A stretch of DNA of 64,000 nt from Biformimicrobium ophioploci (GTDB taxonomy: Bacteria > Pseudomonadota > Gammaproteobacteria > Pseudomonadales > Cellvibrionaceae): the NCBI RefSeq assembly GCF_030270605.1, contig NZ_BSYJ01000003.1, positions 434,001 to 498,000 on the forward strand, in the 5' to 3' direction. Of the stretch, positions 10,344-20,513 are shown piece after piece; position 1 is the first letter of the stretch, and each line of letters starts with the position of its first letter. The notes below the pieces were generated by a model that did no database searches, was not told the origin of the DNA, and worked only from the letters and a program-made list of their open reading frames with translations. The translations under genes and the position numbers were made by a program.

Positions 10344-10673
10344 ATGGCGTATAGCGAAGGATTGGCGGAGAGAGTCCGCGAACTGGTGACCGAAATGCCG
10401 GGCCTGACCGAGAAGAAAATGTTCGGCGGGCTGGCATTTATGCTCAATGGCAACATGGCATGCGGGGTGCTGGGTGAGGAGCTGATGGTGCGTGTAGGCC
10501 CTGACGGCTACGATGACGCGCTCGAACAGCGCTACACGCGCCCGATGGACTATACCGGGCGTCCGATCAAGGGCATGGTGTACGTAGAAGAAGATGCCAT
10601 TTCCGAAGATGACGGGCTCGGAAGCTGGGTCACCCGCGGTGTTGATTTTGCCGGTAGCCTGCCCCCCAAATAG
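10344..10673 (+). CDS. TfoX/Sxy N-terminal domain protein
   Basis: 109 residues consisting only of the TfoX N-terminal domain: KKMFGGLAFMLNG and the region around RVGPDGYDDAL are typical. Full-length Sxy/TfoX coactivates CRP at competence promoters. The stand-alone N-terminal domain is widespread and of unknown role, so competence should not be assumed. It is a single gene converging on the LysR gene downstream. Confidence 0.8.
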   Translation: MAYSEGLAERVRELVTEMPGLTEKKMFGGLAFMLNGNMACGVLGEELMVRVGPDGYDDALEQRYTRPMDYTGRPIKGMVYVEEDAISEDDGLGSWVTRGVDFAGSLPPK

Positions 10674-10757
10674 TTTTCAATCTTGCGTCCGGTCGACGCC
10701 CTGTCCGGGGCGTCCCGACAATTCCACTCTTTAACTCTCTCTTGGTCGCTGCAACCG

Positions 10758-11615
10758 TTAGTAAGTTGCCAGGCTCGCACGCAGGTATTCAGACAACCTC
10801 GATACCGCTTCCAGGTTCTCGTTTTTCAGGACATTGAGGCTGATGCCGATCTTCCCGAGCTTTGGAAATTTATCCGACGGCCGAATGATTTTCAGGTTGT
10901 CGGGTACGGTGCTGCGCGCCAGCGCGGTAACACCCAGGCCACCCTCGATTGCAGCCCGGATTCCGGTCAGGTCGGGAATGGTGTAGATAATCTTCCAGGG
11001 TAACTCCGCTTGCGTGAGGCGCGCCGTCGCCCGGGCACGGTAAATACAGCCTTCGGGGGCTGCGATCATCGGCAGGGTAGTCTGCAGATGGCTATCATGG
11101 TTGGCACTTGTCACCCAGACGAGTTCGTCCTCGTTGATCAGGTTGTCCCCGGCGTCTCGCGGGTCATTGTGCAGCGCCAACACCAAGTTGTAATTACGTT
11201 TGGCTGCCGGGGAAATCAGGTTGCGACTCAGGTCACTGGTCACTTCCAGTGCAACGTTCGGATAGGTCTGGGTAAAGCGGCTCAGGATTTTCGGTAGCAG
11301 TGCGGTTGCAAATTCGCTGGGAATGCCGAGGTGAATGCGGCCGGAAACATTATTGGAGGTGAAGTGGGATACCGCTTCATCATTCAGGGAAAGAATCCGT
11401 TTGGCGTAATCGAACAGGAACTTGCCCGAGTCGGTCAGTGCCAGGCTTTGTCCATTTCTGATAATCAGTCCTTTGCCGAGCATGCTCTCCAGGCGTTTTA
11501 TCTGCAGACTGACGGCCGGCTGTGAGCGCCCCAGGATTTCCCCGGCCTGTGTAAACCCTCCCACTTCTATCACGGTGACAAAAGCCCGGAGAACCTCCAT
11601 TGACATGTTTTTCAT
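10758..11615 (-). CDS. LysR-family regulator, copy A, divergent from glyA
   Basis: 285 residues. The N-terminal winged helix-turn-helix (residues 6-65, with GRSQPAVSLQIKRLE) is followed by a LysR substrate-binding domain. It is transcribed away from glyA with 131 bp between the two start codons, the classic arrangement for a LysR regulator of the divergent operon. The likely target is therefore the serine/glycine one-carbon operon glyA-sdaA-gcvTHP. By eye it is about 83% identical (49 differences in 285) to the LysR gene at 19007, with no gaps. DNA third positions differ widely, so the duplication is old. It is not GcvA-like enough to name. Confidence 0.85.
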   Translation of the reverse strand: MKNMSMEVLRAFVTVIEVGGFTQAGEILGRSQPAVSLQIKRLESMLGKGLIIRNGQSLALTDSGKFLFDYAKRILSLNDEAVSHFTSNNVSGRIHLGIPSEFATALLPKILSRFTQTYPNVALEVTSDLSRNLISPAAKRNYNLVLALHNDPRDAGDNLINEDELVWVTSANHDSHLQTTLPMIAAPEGCIYRARATARLTQAELPWKIIYTIPDLTGIRAAIEGGLGVTALARSTVPDNLKIIRPSDKFPKLGKIGISLNVLKNENLEAVSRLSEYLRASLATY

Positions 11616-11746
11616 TGGGTTACTGCCATTACAAATTTTTATGGTTGCATTTCAACTATTGATTTAACAAATCAGGTGGCGGCTCATAGTATCCACGAGG
11701 ACAAAACGTGACAAGTTAATAATTAGAGTTATTCACGGAGGGGACG
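11616..11746. promoter_or_regulatory. glyA/LysR-A divergent control region
   Basis: 131 bp between the divergent start codons. CATAGTA (11685-11691) and AGAGTTATTC (11725-11734) recur in the region upstream of LysR copy B at the same distance from the lysR start (CATAGTA 70 bp from it in both). The glyA ribosome site GGAGGGG is at 11737-11743. No glycine riboswitch-like structure is present. Confidence 0.55.
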
Positions 11747-13015
11747 ATGTTTGACCAGGATTTTTCTCTGCAAGCATTTGATAAAGAGCTTTTTGATGCT
11801 GTTGAAGGTGAAAAACAGCGTCAGGAAGAGCACATTGAGCTGATCGCTTCAGAGAATTATGCCAGCCCGCTGGTGATGGCCGCGCAGGGCTCGGTGTTGA
11901 CTAATAAATATGCAGAGGGCTATCCGGGCAAGCGCTATTACGGTGGCTGCGAGCACGTCGACGTGGCCGAATCCCTCGCCATTGCCCGTGCAAAAGAGCT
12001 GTTCGATGCAGACTACGCCAATGTGCAGCCGCACTCGGGTTCGCAGGCAAACGCCGCCGTCTATATGGCCCTGCTGGAGCCGGGCGATACCTTCCTCGGG
12101 CTATCCCTCGACCATGGTGGCCACTTGACGCACGGCGCCAAACCGAATTTTTCCGGCAAGATTTACAACGCGGTGCAGTACGGCCTGAATCCTGAAACCG
12201 GAGAGGTGGATTACGATCAGGTCCAGCGCCTGGCGGATGAACACAAACCGAAGATGATCGTCGCCGGTTTCTCCGCCTACTCGCGCGTGATGGACTGGCA
12301 GCGCTTCCGCGAGATTGCTGACAGTGTCGGCGCCTACCTGTTTGTGGATATGGCACACGTTGCAGGCCTGGTTGCCGCCGGTCTTTATCCAAACCCGGTG
12401 CCTGTTGCGGATGTGGTCACCACCACTACCCACAAGACGCTGCGCGGTCCGCGCGGTGGCCTGATCCTGTGTCGCGGCAATGAAGCGCTGCAAAAAAAAT
12501 TCAATTCGCTGATTTTCCCCGGTATTCAGGGTGGCCCGCTGATGCATGTCATCGCGGCCAAGGCCGTTGCTTTCCGTGAAGCCCTGCAGCCCGAGTTCCG
12601 AGCGTATCAGCAACAGGTGATCCGCAACGCCCAGGCTATGGCGGCCACTTTCACTGAGCGCGGTTACAAGATCGTTTCCGGCGGTACCGAAAACCATCTG
12701 TTGCTGGTGGACCTGGTGGATAAGGGGATTACCGGCAAGGCCGCCGATGCGGCGTTGGGAGCGGCCTATATCACCGTCAACAAAAATACTGTGCCGAATG
12801 ATCCGCAGTCTCCATTCGTAACCAGCGGCATTCGCCTGGGAACGCCGGCAGTGACCACCCGCGGCATGGGTGAGAAGGAAATGCTGCTGCTGGCGAACTG
12901 GATGTGCGATGTGCTGGATGATGTTGAAAACAGTGAAGTGATCGAACAGACACGCAGCAAGGTGCTGCAGCTGTGCCGGGATTTCCCGGTTTACGGATCT
13001 CGCCAGGGAGCCTGA
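11747..13015 (+). CDS. glyA: Serine hydroxymethyltransferase
   Basis: 422 residues, full length. It interconverts serine and glycine with tetrahydrofolate, giving 5,10-methylene-THF. The N-terminal [11 protein letters not shown] motif and the PLP-binding lysine (K230, in [13 protein letters not shown]) are present. A strong GGAGGGG ribosome site precedes the ATG. It is the first gene of a compact operon with L-serine deaminase and the glycine cleavage system, so here it probably runs toward glycine use or serine catabolism rather than only biosynthesis. Confidence 0.96.
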   Translation: MFDQDFSLQAFDKELFDAVEGEKQRQEEHIELIASENYASPLVMAAQGSVLTNKYAEGYPGKRYYGGCEHVDVAESLAIARAKELFDADYANVQPHSGSQANAAVYMALLEPGDTFLGLSLDHGGHLTHGAKPNFSGKIYNAVQYGLNPETGEVDYDQVQRLADEHKPKMIVAGFSAYSRVMDWQRFREIADSVGAYLFVDMAHVAGLVAAGLYPNPVPVADVVTTTTHKTLRGPRGGLILCRGNEALQKKFNSLIFPGIQGGPLMHVIAAKAVAFREALQPEFRAYQQQVIRNAQAMAATFTERGYKIVSGGTENHLLLVDLVDKGITGKAADAALGAAYITVNKNTVPNDPQSPFVTSGIRLGTPAVTTRGMGEKEMLLLANWMCDVLDDVENSEVIEQTRSKVLQLCRDFPVYGSRQGA

Positions 13016-13018
13016 GCC

Positions 13019-14419
13019 ATGGCGATCAGTGTTTTCGACCTGTTCAAGGTTGGCATCGGGCCATCCAGCTCACATACGGTTGGCCCCATGAAGGCCGCGG
13101 CGATGTTCGCCGAGCGCCTGCAGCAAAATGCGCAAGTGCCCACAGTTGCCCGTATCAAGGCGGAAATGTTTGGCTCGCTGGGCGCTACCGGCAACGGACA
13201 CGGTACACCGAAAGCCGTGCTGCTTGGTCTTGAGGGTGAGCAACCGGAAACCGTGGACATTGAATCGATCCCCGCTCGCATCGACAGGATCAGGAATGAA
13301 GGCCTGCTGCAGTTGGGTGGTTCCCACAGCGTCGGATTTTCGGAAGAAACCGACCTGATCCTGCATCGCCGTGAGGAGCTGCCTTTTCATCCCAACGGCA
13401 TGGCGTTCACTGCGCTGGATGGCGCTGGTGCGGTAGTCGCGAGCCAGACTTATTACTCCGTCGGCGGCGGCTTTGTGGTGGATGCCGAAAGCGCAGGCAA
13501 GGACACCCTGATTGAAGACCCGCGCGCGCTCGCTTTCCCTTTCTCCAGTGCAGAAGAGCTGCTGGCGATCTGCGAATCCCAGGGCCTGACAATCCCCCAG
13601 ATAATGTGGGAGAACGAAAAGGCCTGGCGCGATGAGGAGCAGACACGTGAAGGCCTGCTGGATATCTGGCGAGTGATGCGCGAGTGCGTTTCTGCCGGTA
13701 TTCGCAGGGAAGGCGTGCTGCCCGGTGGTCTGAAGGTAAAGCGCCGGGCGCCCGAGCTGCACCAGCAGCTGCAGCAGAATCCGGTGGGCTCTATCAGTGA
13801 CCCACTGGGGGCGCTCGACTGGGTCACCCTTTATGCACTGTCAGTGAATGAGGAGAACGCCGCAGGTGGACGCATTGTCACGGCGCCAACCAACGGTGCT
13901 GCAGGCATCATCCCCGCGGTCCTGCACTACTTCGTCAATTTTTCCCAGCAGTCATCCGAGAAAGATGTCTTTGACTTCCTGCTAACCGCGGCGGCGATCG
14001 GCATTCTGTTCAAGAAGAACGCTTCCATCAGTGGTGCGGAAGTCGGTTGCCAGGGCGAGGTGGGCGCAGCCTGCTCCATGGCGGCCGGTGGTCTCGCACA
14101 GGTACTGGGCGGCACACCGGAGCAAGTCGAAAACGCGGCGGAAATCGGTATGGAACACAACCTGGGGCTTACCTGTGATCCCGTGGGAGGGCTGGTGCAG
14201 GTGCCCTGTATCGAGCGCAATGCGATGGCTTCCATCAAGGCGATCAGTGCCGCGCGCATGGCGATGCGTGGCGATGGCAATCATCTGGTGTCACTGGACA
14301 AGGTCATCAAGACGATGCGCGACACCGGTAAGGATATGCAGGACAAATACAAGGAAACATCGCGCGGCGGCCTTGCGGTCAATGTCATCGAAGTTCCCGT
14401 AAGCGTAATCGAGTGCTAG
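13019..14419 (+). CDS. sdaA: L-serine ammonia-lyase (iron-sulfur type)
   Basis: 466 residues, a fused alpha-beta single-chain L-serine dehydratase that makes pyruvate and ammonia. [14 protein letters not shown] at the N-terminus and the cysteine-bearing segment [15 protein letters not shown], with later C residues in LTCDPVGG and VPCIERNA, fit the [4Fe-4S] enzyme. It starts 3 bases after glyA and ends 10 bases before gcvT. Glycine is converted to serine by SHMT, with the one-carbon unit from the cleavage system, and on to pyruvate: a glycine catabolic route. Confidence 0.94.
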   Translation: MAISVFDLFKVGIGPSSSHTVGPMKAAAMFAERLQQNAQVPTVARIKAEMFGSLGATGNGHGTPKAVLLGLEGEQPETVDIESIPARIDRIRNEGLLQLGGSHSVGFSEETDLILHRREELPFHPNGMAFTALDGAGAVVASQTYYSVGGGFVVDAESAGKDTLIEDPRALAFPFSSAEELLAICESQGLTIPQIMWENEKAWRDEEQTREGLLDIWRVMRECVSAGIRREGVLPGGLKVKRRAPELHQQLQQNPVGSISDPLGALDWVTLYALSVNEENAAGGRIVTAPTNGAAGIIPAVLHYFVNFSQQSSEKDVFDFLLTAAAIGILFKKNASISGAEVGCQGEVGAACSMAAGGLAQVLGGTPEQVENAAEIGMEHNLGLTCDPVGGLVQVPCIERNAMASIKAISAARMAMRGDGNHLVSLDKVIKTMRDTGKDMQDKYKETSRGGLAVNVIEVPVSVIEC

Positions 14420-14429
14420 AGGATTCAAC

Positions 14430-15554
14430 GTGGAAACGCAGCAAGAACAGTTATTGAAAACGCCCCTGAACCGGTTGCACCGGGAGCTGGGTGCCAAGTT
14501 GGTGCCATTTGCCGGCTATGAAATGCCTGTGCAGTACCCCGCTGGTGTGGTCAGGGAACACCTGCATACGCGCGAGGCCGCGGGCTTATTCGATGTCTCC
14601 CACATGGGCCAGATTGTCATCTCCGGGACTGGCGTCCGCGAAGCGCTGGAATCCCTGGTACCGGTTGATCTGGGCAAACTGTCTGATGACCAGCAGACCT
14701 ATGCCGTGTTCACCAATGCCGAGGGCGGTATCGAAGATGACCTGATCATCACACGCTGGTCTGAAGAGCAGTATTTTCTGGTGGTGAATGGCGCCTGCAA
14801 ACTGCAGGACCTGGCCCACCTGCAGGCAAACCTGCCTGACTTCTCAATCGAGTACCTGGATGGCCGCGGCCTGCTGGCGCTGCAGGGCCCTGCTGCCCGG
14901 GGTGTCATGCAGCAGCTGGCTCCGGAGGCGGCGGCACTGACCTTTATGAACGGCGTGCGCGTATCCATCGACGGCGTTTCCTGTTACGTGACCTGCTCCG
15001 GATACACCGGTGAAGATGGTTTCGAGATATCCGTGGCTGCGGAAGACGCAGAGGCAATTGCAAGAAAGCTGCTGGACTTTACCGAGGTAGAGCCGATTGG
15101 CCTGGGCGCACGGGATACACTGCGGCTCGAAGCCGGTCTGTGCCTGTACGGGCACGATATGGATCAGGCGACCACGCCGGTGGAGGCCGGTCTGCTGTGG
15201 AGTATCAGCAAGCCTCGTCGCACCGGCGGCGAGAAGCAGGGCGGCTTTCCCGGGGCCCAGAAAATCCTGGCGCAAATCACCGACGGCACGCAGATGAAGC
15301 GGGTCGGATTTGTGGTGCAGGGCAGGGCGCCGGTCAGGGAAGGTGCAGAGCTGGTCAATGCTTCAGGGCAGCCGATCGGCCGGGTTACCAGCGGGGGCTT
15401 CTCGCCAACCCTGAACGTACCGATTGCCATGGGTTACGTGGAGATCGATTACATCGCGCCGGATACCGAAGTTTTTGCGCTGGTGCGCGGCAAGCCAAGA
15501 GCGCTGAAAGTGGCGCGTATGCCGCTGGTGTCACAGCGATATTTTCGTGGTTAA
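14430..15554 (+). CDS. gcvT: Glycine cleavage system T protein (aminomethyltransferase)
   Basis: 374 residues, full length. It moves the methylene group from aminomethyl-lipoyl-GcvH to tetrahydrofolate and releases ammonia. The FDVSHMGQ motif and the conserved GYTGEDGFE and GLGARDTLRLEAGL segments are intact. The start is a GTG with GAGG upstream. Its stop codon lies in the first unit of a 16-bp tandem repeat that fills the gap to gcvH. Confidence 0.95.
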   Translation: METQQEQLLKTPLNRLHRELGAKLVPFAGYEMPVQYPAGVVREHLHTREAAGLFDVSHMGQIVISGTGVREALESLVPVDLGKLSDDQQTYAVFTNAEGGIEDDLIITRWSEEQYFLVVNGACKLQDLAHLQANLPDFSIEYLDGRGLLALQGPAARGVMQQLAPEAAALTFMNGVRVSIDGVSCYVTCSGYTGEDGFEISVAAEDAEAIARKLLDFTEVEPIGLGARDTLRLEAGLCLYGHDMDQATTPVEAGLLWSISKPRRTGGEKQGGFPGAQKILAQITDGTQMKRVGFVVQGRAPVREGAELVNASGQPIGRVTSGGFSPTLNVPIAMGYVEIDYIAPDTEVFALVRGKPRALKVARMPLVSQRYFRG

Positions 15555-15623
15555 GCAAGTTCGTGATTAAGCAAGTTCGCGATTAAGCAGGCCCGTGGCC
15601 AAGAAAATCCGTGGTTAAACAAT
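15544..15623 (+). repeat. 16-bp tandem repeat, five units, gcvT-gcvH spacer
   Basis: Units of 16 bp begin at 15544, 15560, 15576, 15592 and 15608. The first three are nearly identical (TTCGTGGTTAAGCAAG and close variants); the last two are diverged. The first unit contains the last codons and stop of gcvT. The repeat separates gcvT from the gcvH ribosome site. Confidence 0.85.
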
Positions 15624-15642
15624 TGATAGAAAGGATAATCAG

Positions 15643-16014
15643 GTGAGCAACGTCAAATTTACAGAAGACCATGAGTGGCTTGCAATTGAAGGTGATGTAG
15701 CAACAGTCGGGATCACGGACTATGCCCAGTCGCAGCTTGGCGATGTGGTGTTTGTTGAGTTGCCGGAGTCCGGTACCGAGTTTGAAGCCGGGGCAGAAGC
15801 TGCGGTAATCGAATCCGTCAAGGCCGCTGGCGAGATTGCCATGCCGGTTGCAGGGACGATTGTCGAGGTCAATGAAGCGCTGGTTGACGAGCCGGAACTT
15901 GTGAATAGCGACCCGATGGGTAGTGGCTGGTTTTTCAAGGTGAAACTGGCGGAAACAGCCGGGCTGGATTCGATGATGACCGAAGCCCAGTACCGGGAGT
16001 CTTTGGAAGGCTGA
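15643..16014 (+). CDS. gcvH: Glycine cleavage system H protein
   Basis: 123 residues, starting at a GTG. This is the lipoyl carrier protein that shuttles the aminomethyl group between GcvP, GcvT and lipoamide dehydrogenase. The lipoylation lysine is K60 in IESVKAAGE. Full length, with the usual FTEDHEWL start. The lpd gene for the L protein is not in this window. Confidence 0.96.
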   Translation: MSNVKFTEDHEWLAIEGDVATVGITDYAQSQLGDVVFVELPESGTEFEAGAEAAVIESVKAAGEIAMPVAGTIVEVNEALVDEPELVNSDPMGSGWFFKVKLAETAGLDSMMTEAQYRESLEG

Positions 16015-16047
16015 AGGTAACAGAGCGGATCCACCAGGGAGTAGAAC

Positions 16048-18921
16048 ATGTTGAAGCGCAAAGATACCGTTGCGGAGCTGGCGAACGCCGGTGAGTTTAT
16101 TCATCGTCATATTGGCCCGTCACCAGATGAACAGAAAAAAATGTTGTCGTATCTCGGGTATGACAGCCTGGATGCACTGATTGACGACGTTGTGCCGCAA
16201 ACGATCCGTACGAAAGGGCCGCTGGGTCTGGCTGCGGAGATGACAGAAGTTGATGCGCTCGACGAGCTGCAGCAGCTCGCGCGCAAGAACAGTGTGTTCC
16301 GCTCCTTTATCGGGCAGGGCTATTACAATACGCATACGCCGCACGTAATCCTGCGCAATGTTCTGGAAAATCCTGCCTGGTACACCGCCTACACCCCATA
16401 CCAGCCGGAGATTTCGCAGGGCCGGCTGGAAGCGCTGCTGAACTACCAGACCATGGTGACAGACCTCAGCGGTATGGAAATCGCCAATGCGTCCATGCTG
16501 GATGAGGCAACCGCCGCGGCCGAGGCCATGACGCTCTGCCAGCGTATGTCCAGGGCGAAGAGCCGTACTTTCATTGTCGATGCAGACTGCTTTCCCCAGA
16601 CTATTGATATCGTGCGCACGCGTGCCGAGCCGTTGGGTATCGAGGTCATTGTCGGTGATCCTGCGGAGCTGCTTGAGCAGAATGGATGTTTCGGTGTTCT
16701 GCTGCAGTATCCGGGTGCCAGTGGCGAAGTGCGTGACCTGCAACCGTTGGCAGAGGCCGCGCACGCAAAGAAAGCGCTGGTTGCGGTCTCCGCAGACCTG
16801 TTGAGCCTGGTGATGCTAAAGTCGCCGGGCGAACAGGGTGCCGATGTGGTCATTGGCTCCAGCCAGAGATTTGGTGTGCCGCTTGGCTTTGGTGGCCCAC
16901 ATGCAGCCTACATGGCCACGCGTGAGTCCTTCAAGCGCTCGCTGCCAGGGCGTCTCGTAGGCGCATCCGTCGATGCCGCGGGCAAGCCGGCACTGAGGCT
17001 GGCACTGCAAACCCGCGAGCAGCACATCCGCCGGGAGAAGGCCACTTCAAATATCTGCACCGCGCAGGTATTGCTGGCGGTCATCGCTTCCTTTTACGCA
17101 GCCTATCATGGCCCGGACGGGCTGAAGCGCATTGCCAACCGGGTGCACCTGCTTACCTCCATCCTTGCGGCGGGCCTCAAAAAGGCGGGGCTGCAGGTTT
17201 GCAACAGCTCCTGGTTCGATACCCTGACCGTAAAAACCGGCGCAGATACAGAGGCGGTACATGCACGTGCGCAAGCCGCCGGGGTGAACCTGCGTCGTAT
17301 TGATGCGGACACGACTGGTGTATCACTGGATGAAACTGTTGGTGAAGACGAGCTCCTGCAGCTGCTGACAATATTTTCCGGCGCACCTGCGCCAGTAATG
17401 GCTGAGCTCGAAGCGGATGTCAGCTATGACATGCCGGCTTCAGTGCTGCGCGGTGACCAGATCCTGAAGCATGAAGTCTTCAATCGCTATCACTCCGAAA
17501 CGGAAATGCTGCGCTACCTGCGCAAGCTTGCGGACAGGGATATCGCCCTGGACAGGGCCATGATCCCGCTGGGCTCCTGCACCATGAAGCTGAACGCCAC
17601 AGCAGAAATGATCCCGGTTACCTGGCCGGAGTTTGGTGGCATCCACCCGTTCGCGCCACTGGATCAGGCCGAGGGTTACCTGGAGATGATCGGCCAGCTT
17701 GAGCAGATGCTCTGTGCCGTCACGGGCTACGACGCGGTTTCCCTGCAGCCGAATGCGGGCTCACAGGGGGAATACGCCGGGCTGCTCGCTATTCGTGCCT
17801 ACCACGAGAGTCGCGGCGAGGGGCACAGGGATGTCTGCCTGATCCCGTCATCCGCGCACGGCACCAACCCGGCTTCCGCACAGATGTGCGGCATGCGGGT
17901 GGTTGTGGTGCAGTGTGACAGCAAGGGTAATATCGATCTCTCTGACCTGCGCCAGAAAGTCGAAGACCACAGTGAAAACCTTGCCGCGATTATGGTGACC
18001 TACCCATCTACACACGGTGTGTTTGAGGGAACCATTGAAGAGGTCGCGAGTATCGTACATGCGCATGGCGGCCAGGTTTACATTGACGGGGCAAACCTCA
18101 ACGCGATGGTCGGCCTGTGCCAGCCAGGTAAGTTTGGTGGTGATGTTTCCCACCTCAACCTGCACAAGACGTTCTGCATTCCGCATGGCGGGGGCGGCCC
18201 CGGTGTGGGGCCCACAGCGGTGCGTGCCCACCTCGCACCTTTCCTGCCCGGGCATAGCGTGACACAGGAAGGTCGCAGTGGCGCTGCAGTGTCAGCGGCA
18301 CCCTGGGGCAGTGCATCGATACTGCCGATCACCTGGATGTATATCCGCATGATGGGTGCCCGCGGCCTCACCGAGGCAACCCGCGTGGCAATCCTGAATG
18401 CCAACTATATTGCCCGTCGCATCGGCGATGCCTTCCCGGTGCTCTACAGTGGTGAAAACGGACTGGTGGCGCACGAGTGCATTATTGACCTGCGCCCGCT
18501 AAAGGAAGCCTGTGGCATTACCGTGGATGATGTGGCGAAGCGACTGATCGATTACGGTTTCCATGCGCCCACCATGTCGTTCCCTGTTGCCGGGACGCTG
18601 ATGATCGAGCCTACGGAAAGTGAGTCCCTGCGGGAACTGGACAGGTTCTGTGATGCGATGAACCTGATTCGCAACGAGGCGGCGCGCGTGCAGGCAGGTG
18701 AGTGGTCGCTTGCTGACAATCCGCTGGTGAATGCGCCACATACTGCAGATGTCCTGGTAGCGGGAAGCTGGGATCATCCATACAGTCGTGCGGAGGCGGT
18801 ATTTCCGCTGCAGAGCAGCAGGGAGAATAAATATTGGCCACCCGTTGGACGGCTGGATAATATTTACGGCGATAAAAACCTGGTGTGCGCCTGCCCCTCG
18901 ATCAGCGACTACCTCGATTAA
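16048..18921 (+). CDS. gcvP: Glycine dehydrogenase (decarboxylating), P protein
   Basis: 957 residues, the fused single-chain form. It decarboxylates glycine on PLP and loads the aminomethyl group on GcvH. The N-terminal FIHRHIGPS motif and the PLP lysine K707 in [15 protein letters not shown] are present. An AGGGAG ribosome site precedes the ATG by 7 bases. Last gene of the operon; a strong hairpin follows. Confidence 0.97.
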   Translation: MLKRKDTVAELANAGEFIHRHIGPSPDEQKKMLSYLGYDSLDALIDDVVPQTIRTKGPLGLAAEMTEVDALDELQQLARKNSVFRSFIGQGYYNTHTPHVILRNVLENPAWYTAYTPYQPEISQGRLEALLNYQTMVTDLSGMEIANASMLDEATAAAEAMTLCQRMSRAKSRTFIVDADCFPQTIDIVRTRAEPLGIEVIVGDPAELLEQNGCFGVLLQYPGASGEVRDLQPLAEAAHAKKALVAVSADLLSLVMLKSPGEQGADVVIGSSQRFGVPLGFGGPHAAYMATRESFKRSLPGRLVGASVDAAGKPALRLALQTREQHIRREKATSNICTAQVLLAVIASFYAAYHGPDGLKRIANRVHLLTSILAAGLKKAGLQVCNSSWFDTLTVKTGADTEAVHARAQAAGVNLRRIDADTTGVSLDETVGEDELLQLLTIFSGAPAPVMAELEADVSYDMPASVLRGDQILKHEVFNRYHSETEMLRYLRKLADRDIALDRAMIPLGSCTMKLNATAEMIPVTWPEFGGIHPFAPLDQAEGYLEMIGQLEQMLCAVTGYDAVSLQPNAGSQGEYAGLLAIRAYHESRGEGHRDVCLIPSSAHGTNPASAQMCGMRVVVVQCDSKGNIDLSDLRQKVEDHSENLAAIMVTYPSTHGVFEGTIEEVASIVHAHGGQVYIDGANLNAMVGLCQPGKFGGDVSHLNLHKTFCIPHGGGGPGVGPTAVRAHLAPFLPGHSVTQEGRSGAAVSAAPWGSASILPITWMYIRMMGARGLTEATRVAILNANYIARRIGDAFPVLYSGENGLVAHECIIDLRPLKEACGITVDDVAKRLIDYGFHAPTMSFPVAGTLMIEPTESESLRELDRFCDAMNLIRNEAARVQAGEWSLADNPLVNAPHTADVLVAGSWDHPYSRAEAVFPLQSSRENKYWPPVGRLDNIYGDKNLVCACPSISDYLD

Positions 18922-18937
18922 ACCCGGAGTGGCGCGA

Positions 18938-18969
18938 GGGGGTGTCGGTGCATCGCACCGTGCACCCCC
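18938..18969 (+). terminator. Hairpin after gcvP, possible terminator
   Basis: GGGGGTG..CGGTGC pairs with GCACCG..CACCCCC around a 3-base loop, with one small internal bulge. No immediate T-run follows, so it may act as an mRNA-stabilising hairpin rather than a true intrinsic terminator. Confidence 0.5.
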
Positions 18970-19006
18970 GGCATCATGGGTTTTCACCGATCTGGCTGGC
19001 ACATGG

Positions 19007-19864
19007 CTAGTAAGTGGCCAGGCCCGCACGCAGATATTCGGAAAGCCTCGAAACTGCTTCAAGGTTTTCATTCTTCAGGATATTGAGGCTAATCCCGATT
19101 TTGCCGAGTTTCGGGAACCTCTCGGAAGGGCGGATGATCTTCAGGTTGCTGGGGACTGTACTGCGCGCGAGAACCGTCACCCCAAGTCCACCCTCAATCG
19201 CGGCCTTGATTCCGGTCAGGTCCGGTATGGTGTAGATGATCTTCCACGGAAGCCCGGCATCGGTCAGGCTCTTCGCGGCGCGATCCCGGTAAATACAACC
19301 CTCCGGGGCAGCGATCAGGGGCAGGGATGACCTCTGGTGGCTGTCATGATTGGCGCTGGTGACCCAGACCAGCTCATCCTCATTAATCAGCCTGCTATCG
19401 GATTCCCCGGCGGTGTTATGTACTGCCAGCACCAGGTTGTAGCTGCGCCTTGCAGCGGGCGAGACCAGGTTGCGGCTCAGGTCGCTGGTCACTTCCAGCG
19501 TGACATTGGGATAAGTCTGGGTAAACCGACTCAGGACTTTCGGCAGCAACGTGGTGGCAAATTCGTTGGGGATACCGAGGTGAATCCGGCCCGCGATATT
19601 ATTGGCACTGAACTGCGAAACCGCTTCATCGTTCAATTGCAGGATGCGCCTGGCGTAATCGAACAGGAGCTTGCCCGCATCCGTCAGCGAGAGGCTGTGG
19701 CCGTGACGGATAATCAGCCCCTTGCCGAGCATGGTTTCCAGTCGCTTGATCTGCAGACTGACTGCAGGTTGTGATCTGCCCAGAATTTCTCCCGCCTGTG
19801 TAAAGCCGCCAACCTCTATCACAGTGACGAAAGCCCTGAGCACCTCCATTTGGATATTCTTCAT
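19007..19864 (-). CDS. LysR-family regulator, copy B, convergent with gcvP
   Basis: 285 residues and a gapless paralog of the LysR at 10758, about 83% identical by eye. The helix-turn-helix recognition part (residues 6-43) is essentially unchanged, so both proteins should bind the same operator. Differences cluster in the ligand-binding domain, especially around residues 147-156 (DPRDAGDN versus TAGESDSR) and 176-205. It converges on gcvP and has no divergent partner gene close by. It may therefore regulate the same one-carbon operon in answer to a different ligand, or the salvage locus that follows. Confidence 0.84.
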   Translation of the reverse strand: MKNIQMEVLRAFVTVIEVGGFTQAGEILGRSQPAVSLQIKRLETMLGKGLIIRHGHSLSLTDAGKLLFDYARRILQLNDEAVSQFSANNIAGRIHLGIPNEFATTLLPKVLSRFTQTYPNVTLEVTSDLSRNLVSPAARRSYNLVLAVHNTAGESDSRLINEDELVWVTSANHDSHQRSSLPLIAAPEGCIYRDRAAKSLTDAGLPWKIIYTIPDLTGIKAAIEGGLGVTVLARSTVPSNLKIIRPSERFPKLGKIGISLNILKNENLEAVSRLSEYLRAGLATY

Positions 19865-19985
19865 GGAATCCTTTCCATTAAGTGGGTTTATAGGTGAATT
19901 TCAGCCGCTGATGCAGCAATTCTGAAATCGGCGCATAGTACTGATGGGTCACGTTTGCCGCAAGTGTGTTTAGAGTTATTCCCGC
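19865..19985. promoter_or_regulatory. LysR-B upstream region, homologous to the glyA promoter region
   Basis: Gapless similarity to 11616-11691, then near-gapless: CATAGTA at 19934-19940 and AGAGTTATTC at 19972-19981, 38 bp apart against 40 bp in copy A. No gene starts just downstream on the plus strand, so the divergent half looks like a relic of a duplicated promoter. Confidence 0.5.
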
Positions 19986-20513
19986 GTATTTACACTTCTT
20001 ATCGATATTATTCTCTTGTTATGTGCTTATGGGCGGGTTCGTGTACTGGCAACAATGAATGGGTATCCTCGCTCAGAAGGGGTCCGGGGTGCGCACGTGG
20101 GCACACCGGCAAGTGCCATCAGGGAATAAAAAAGGTACCGAGTTAGATTCAAAAATTATTTGAGATAATTCATCGATTTGGTAATAATTTATTCCTGTGG
20201 CGCGGATAGAGTTACCGCAGCTGCTGAGGCTTCAAAAGCAAGCAATTAGGCGTTTTTGTGCAAATTGTGGCTTTTTTGTGGTCGTTGTGTGTTGTTCCCT
20301 CCTTATTTTAGAGTTTTTTGGCGCCGGCTTGCCGGCGCATCTTTTCGCCCCGCTGCCGTCATTTGCGCCAGATAAAAATTAAATATTATTGAAAACGCCC
20401 TTTTCGAGGAATAATATTGAGTGCATTCCGGTGTTGCCTGTGCCTCTGACCCCGTCAGGCGCGAGGCACATTTGCCGGGGAGCGGTTTTGCATTTGTTTT
20501 GCCTGGGGGACTG
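19986..20513. other. Gene-free AT-rich stretch before the NlpC/P60 gene
   Basis: About 530 bp without a supportable gene. A GCGCCGGC-TT-GCCGGCGC hairpin lies at 20321-20338 and is followed only by ATCTTTT, so its role is unclear. The promoter of the salvage operon should lie here, but I cannot pick one hexamer pair with confidence. Confidence 0.4.

Noticed and set aside
11616-11746. Possible glycine riboswitch before glyA
   Set aside because: The gap is only 131 bp and shared with a divergent lysR; no tandem aptamer-like conserved core was found.
20311-20345. Terminator at the GCGCCGGC hairpin before the NlpC/P60 gene
   Set aside because: The hairpin is strong but followed by ATCTTTTCG on one strand and no T-run on the other. 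A partly similar GC repeat near 44700 looks coincidental.
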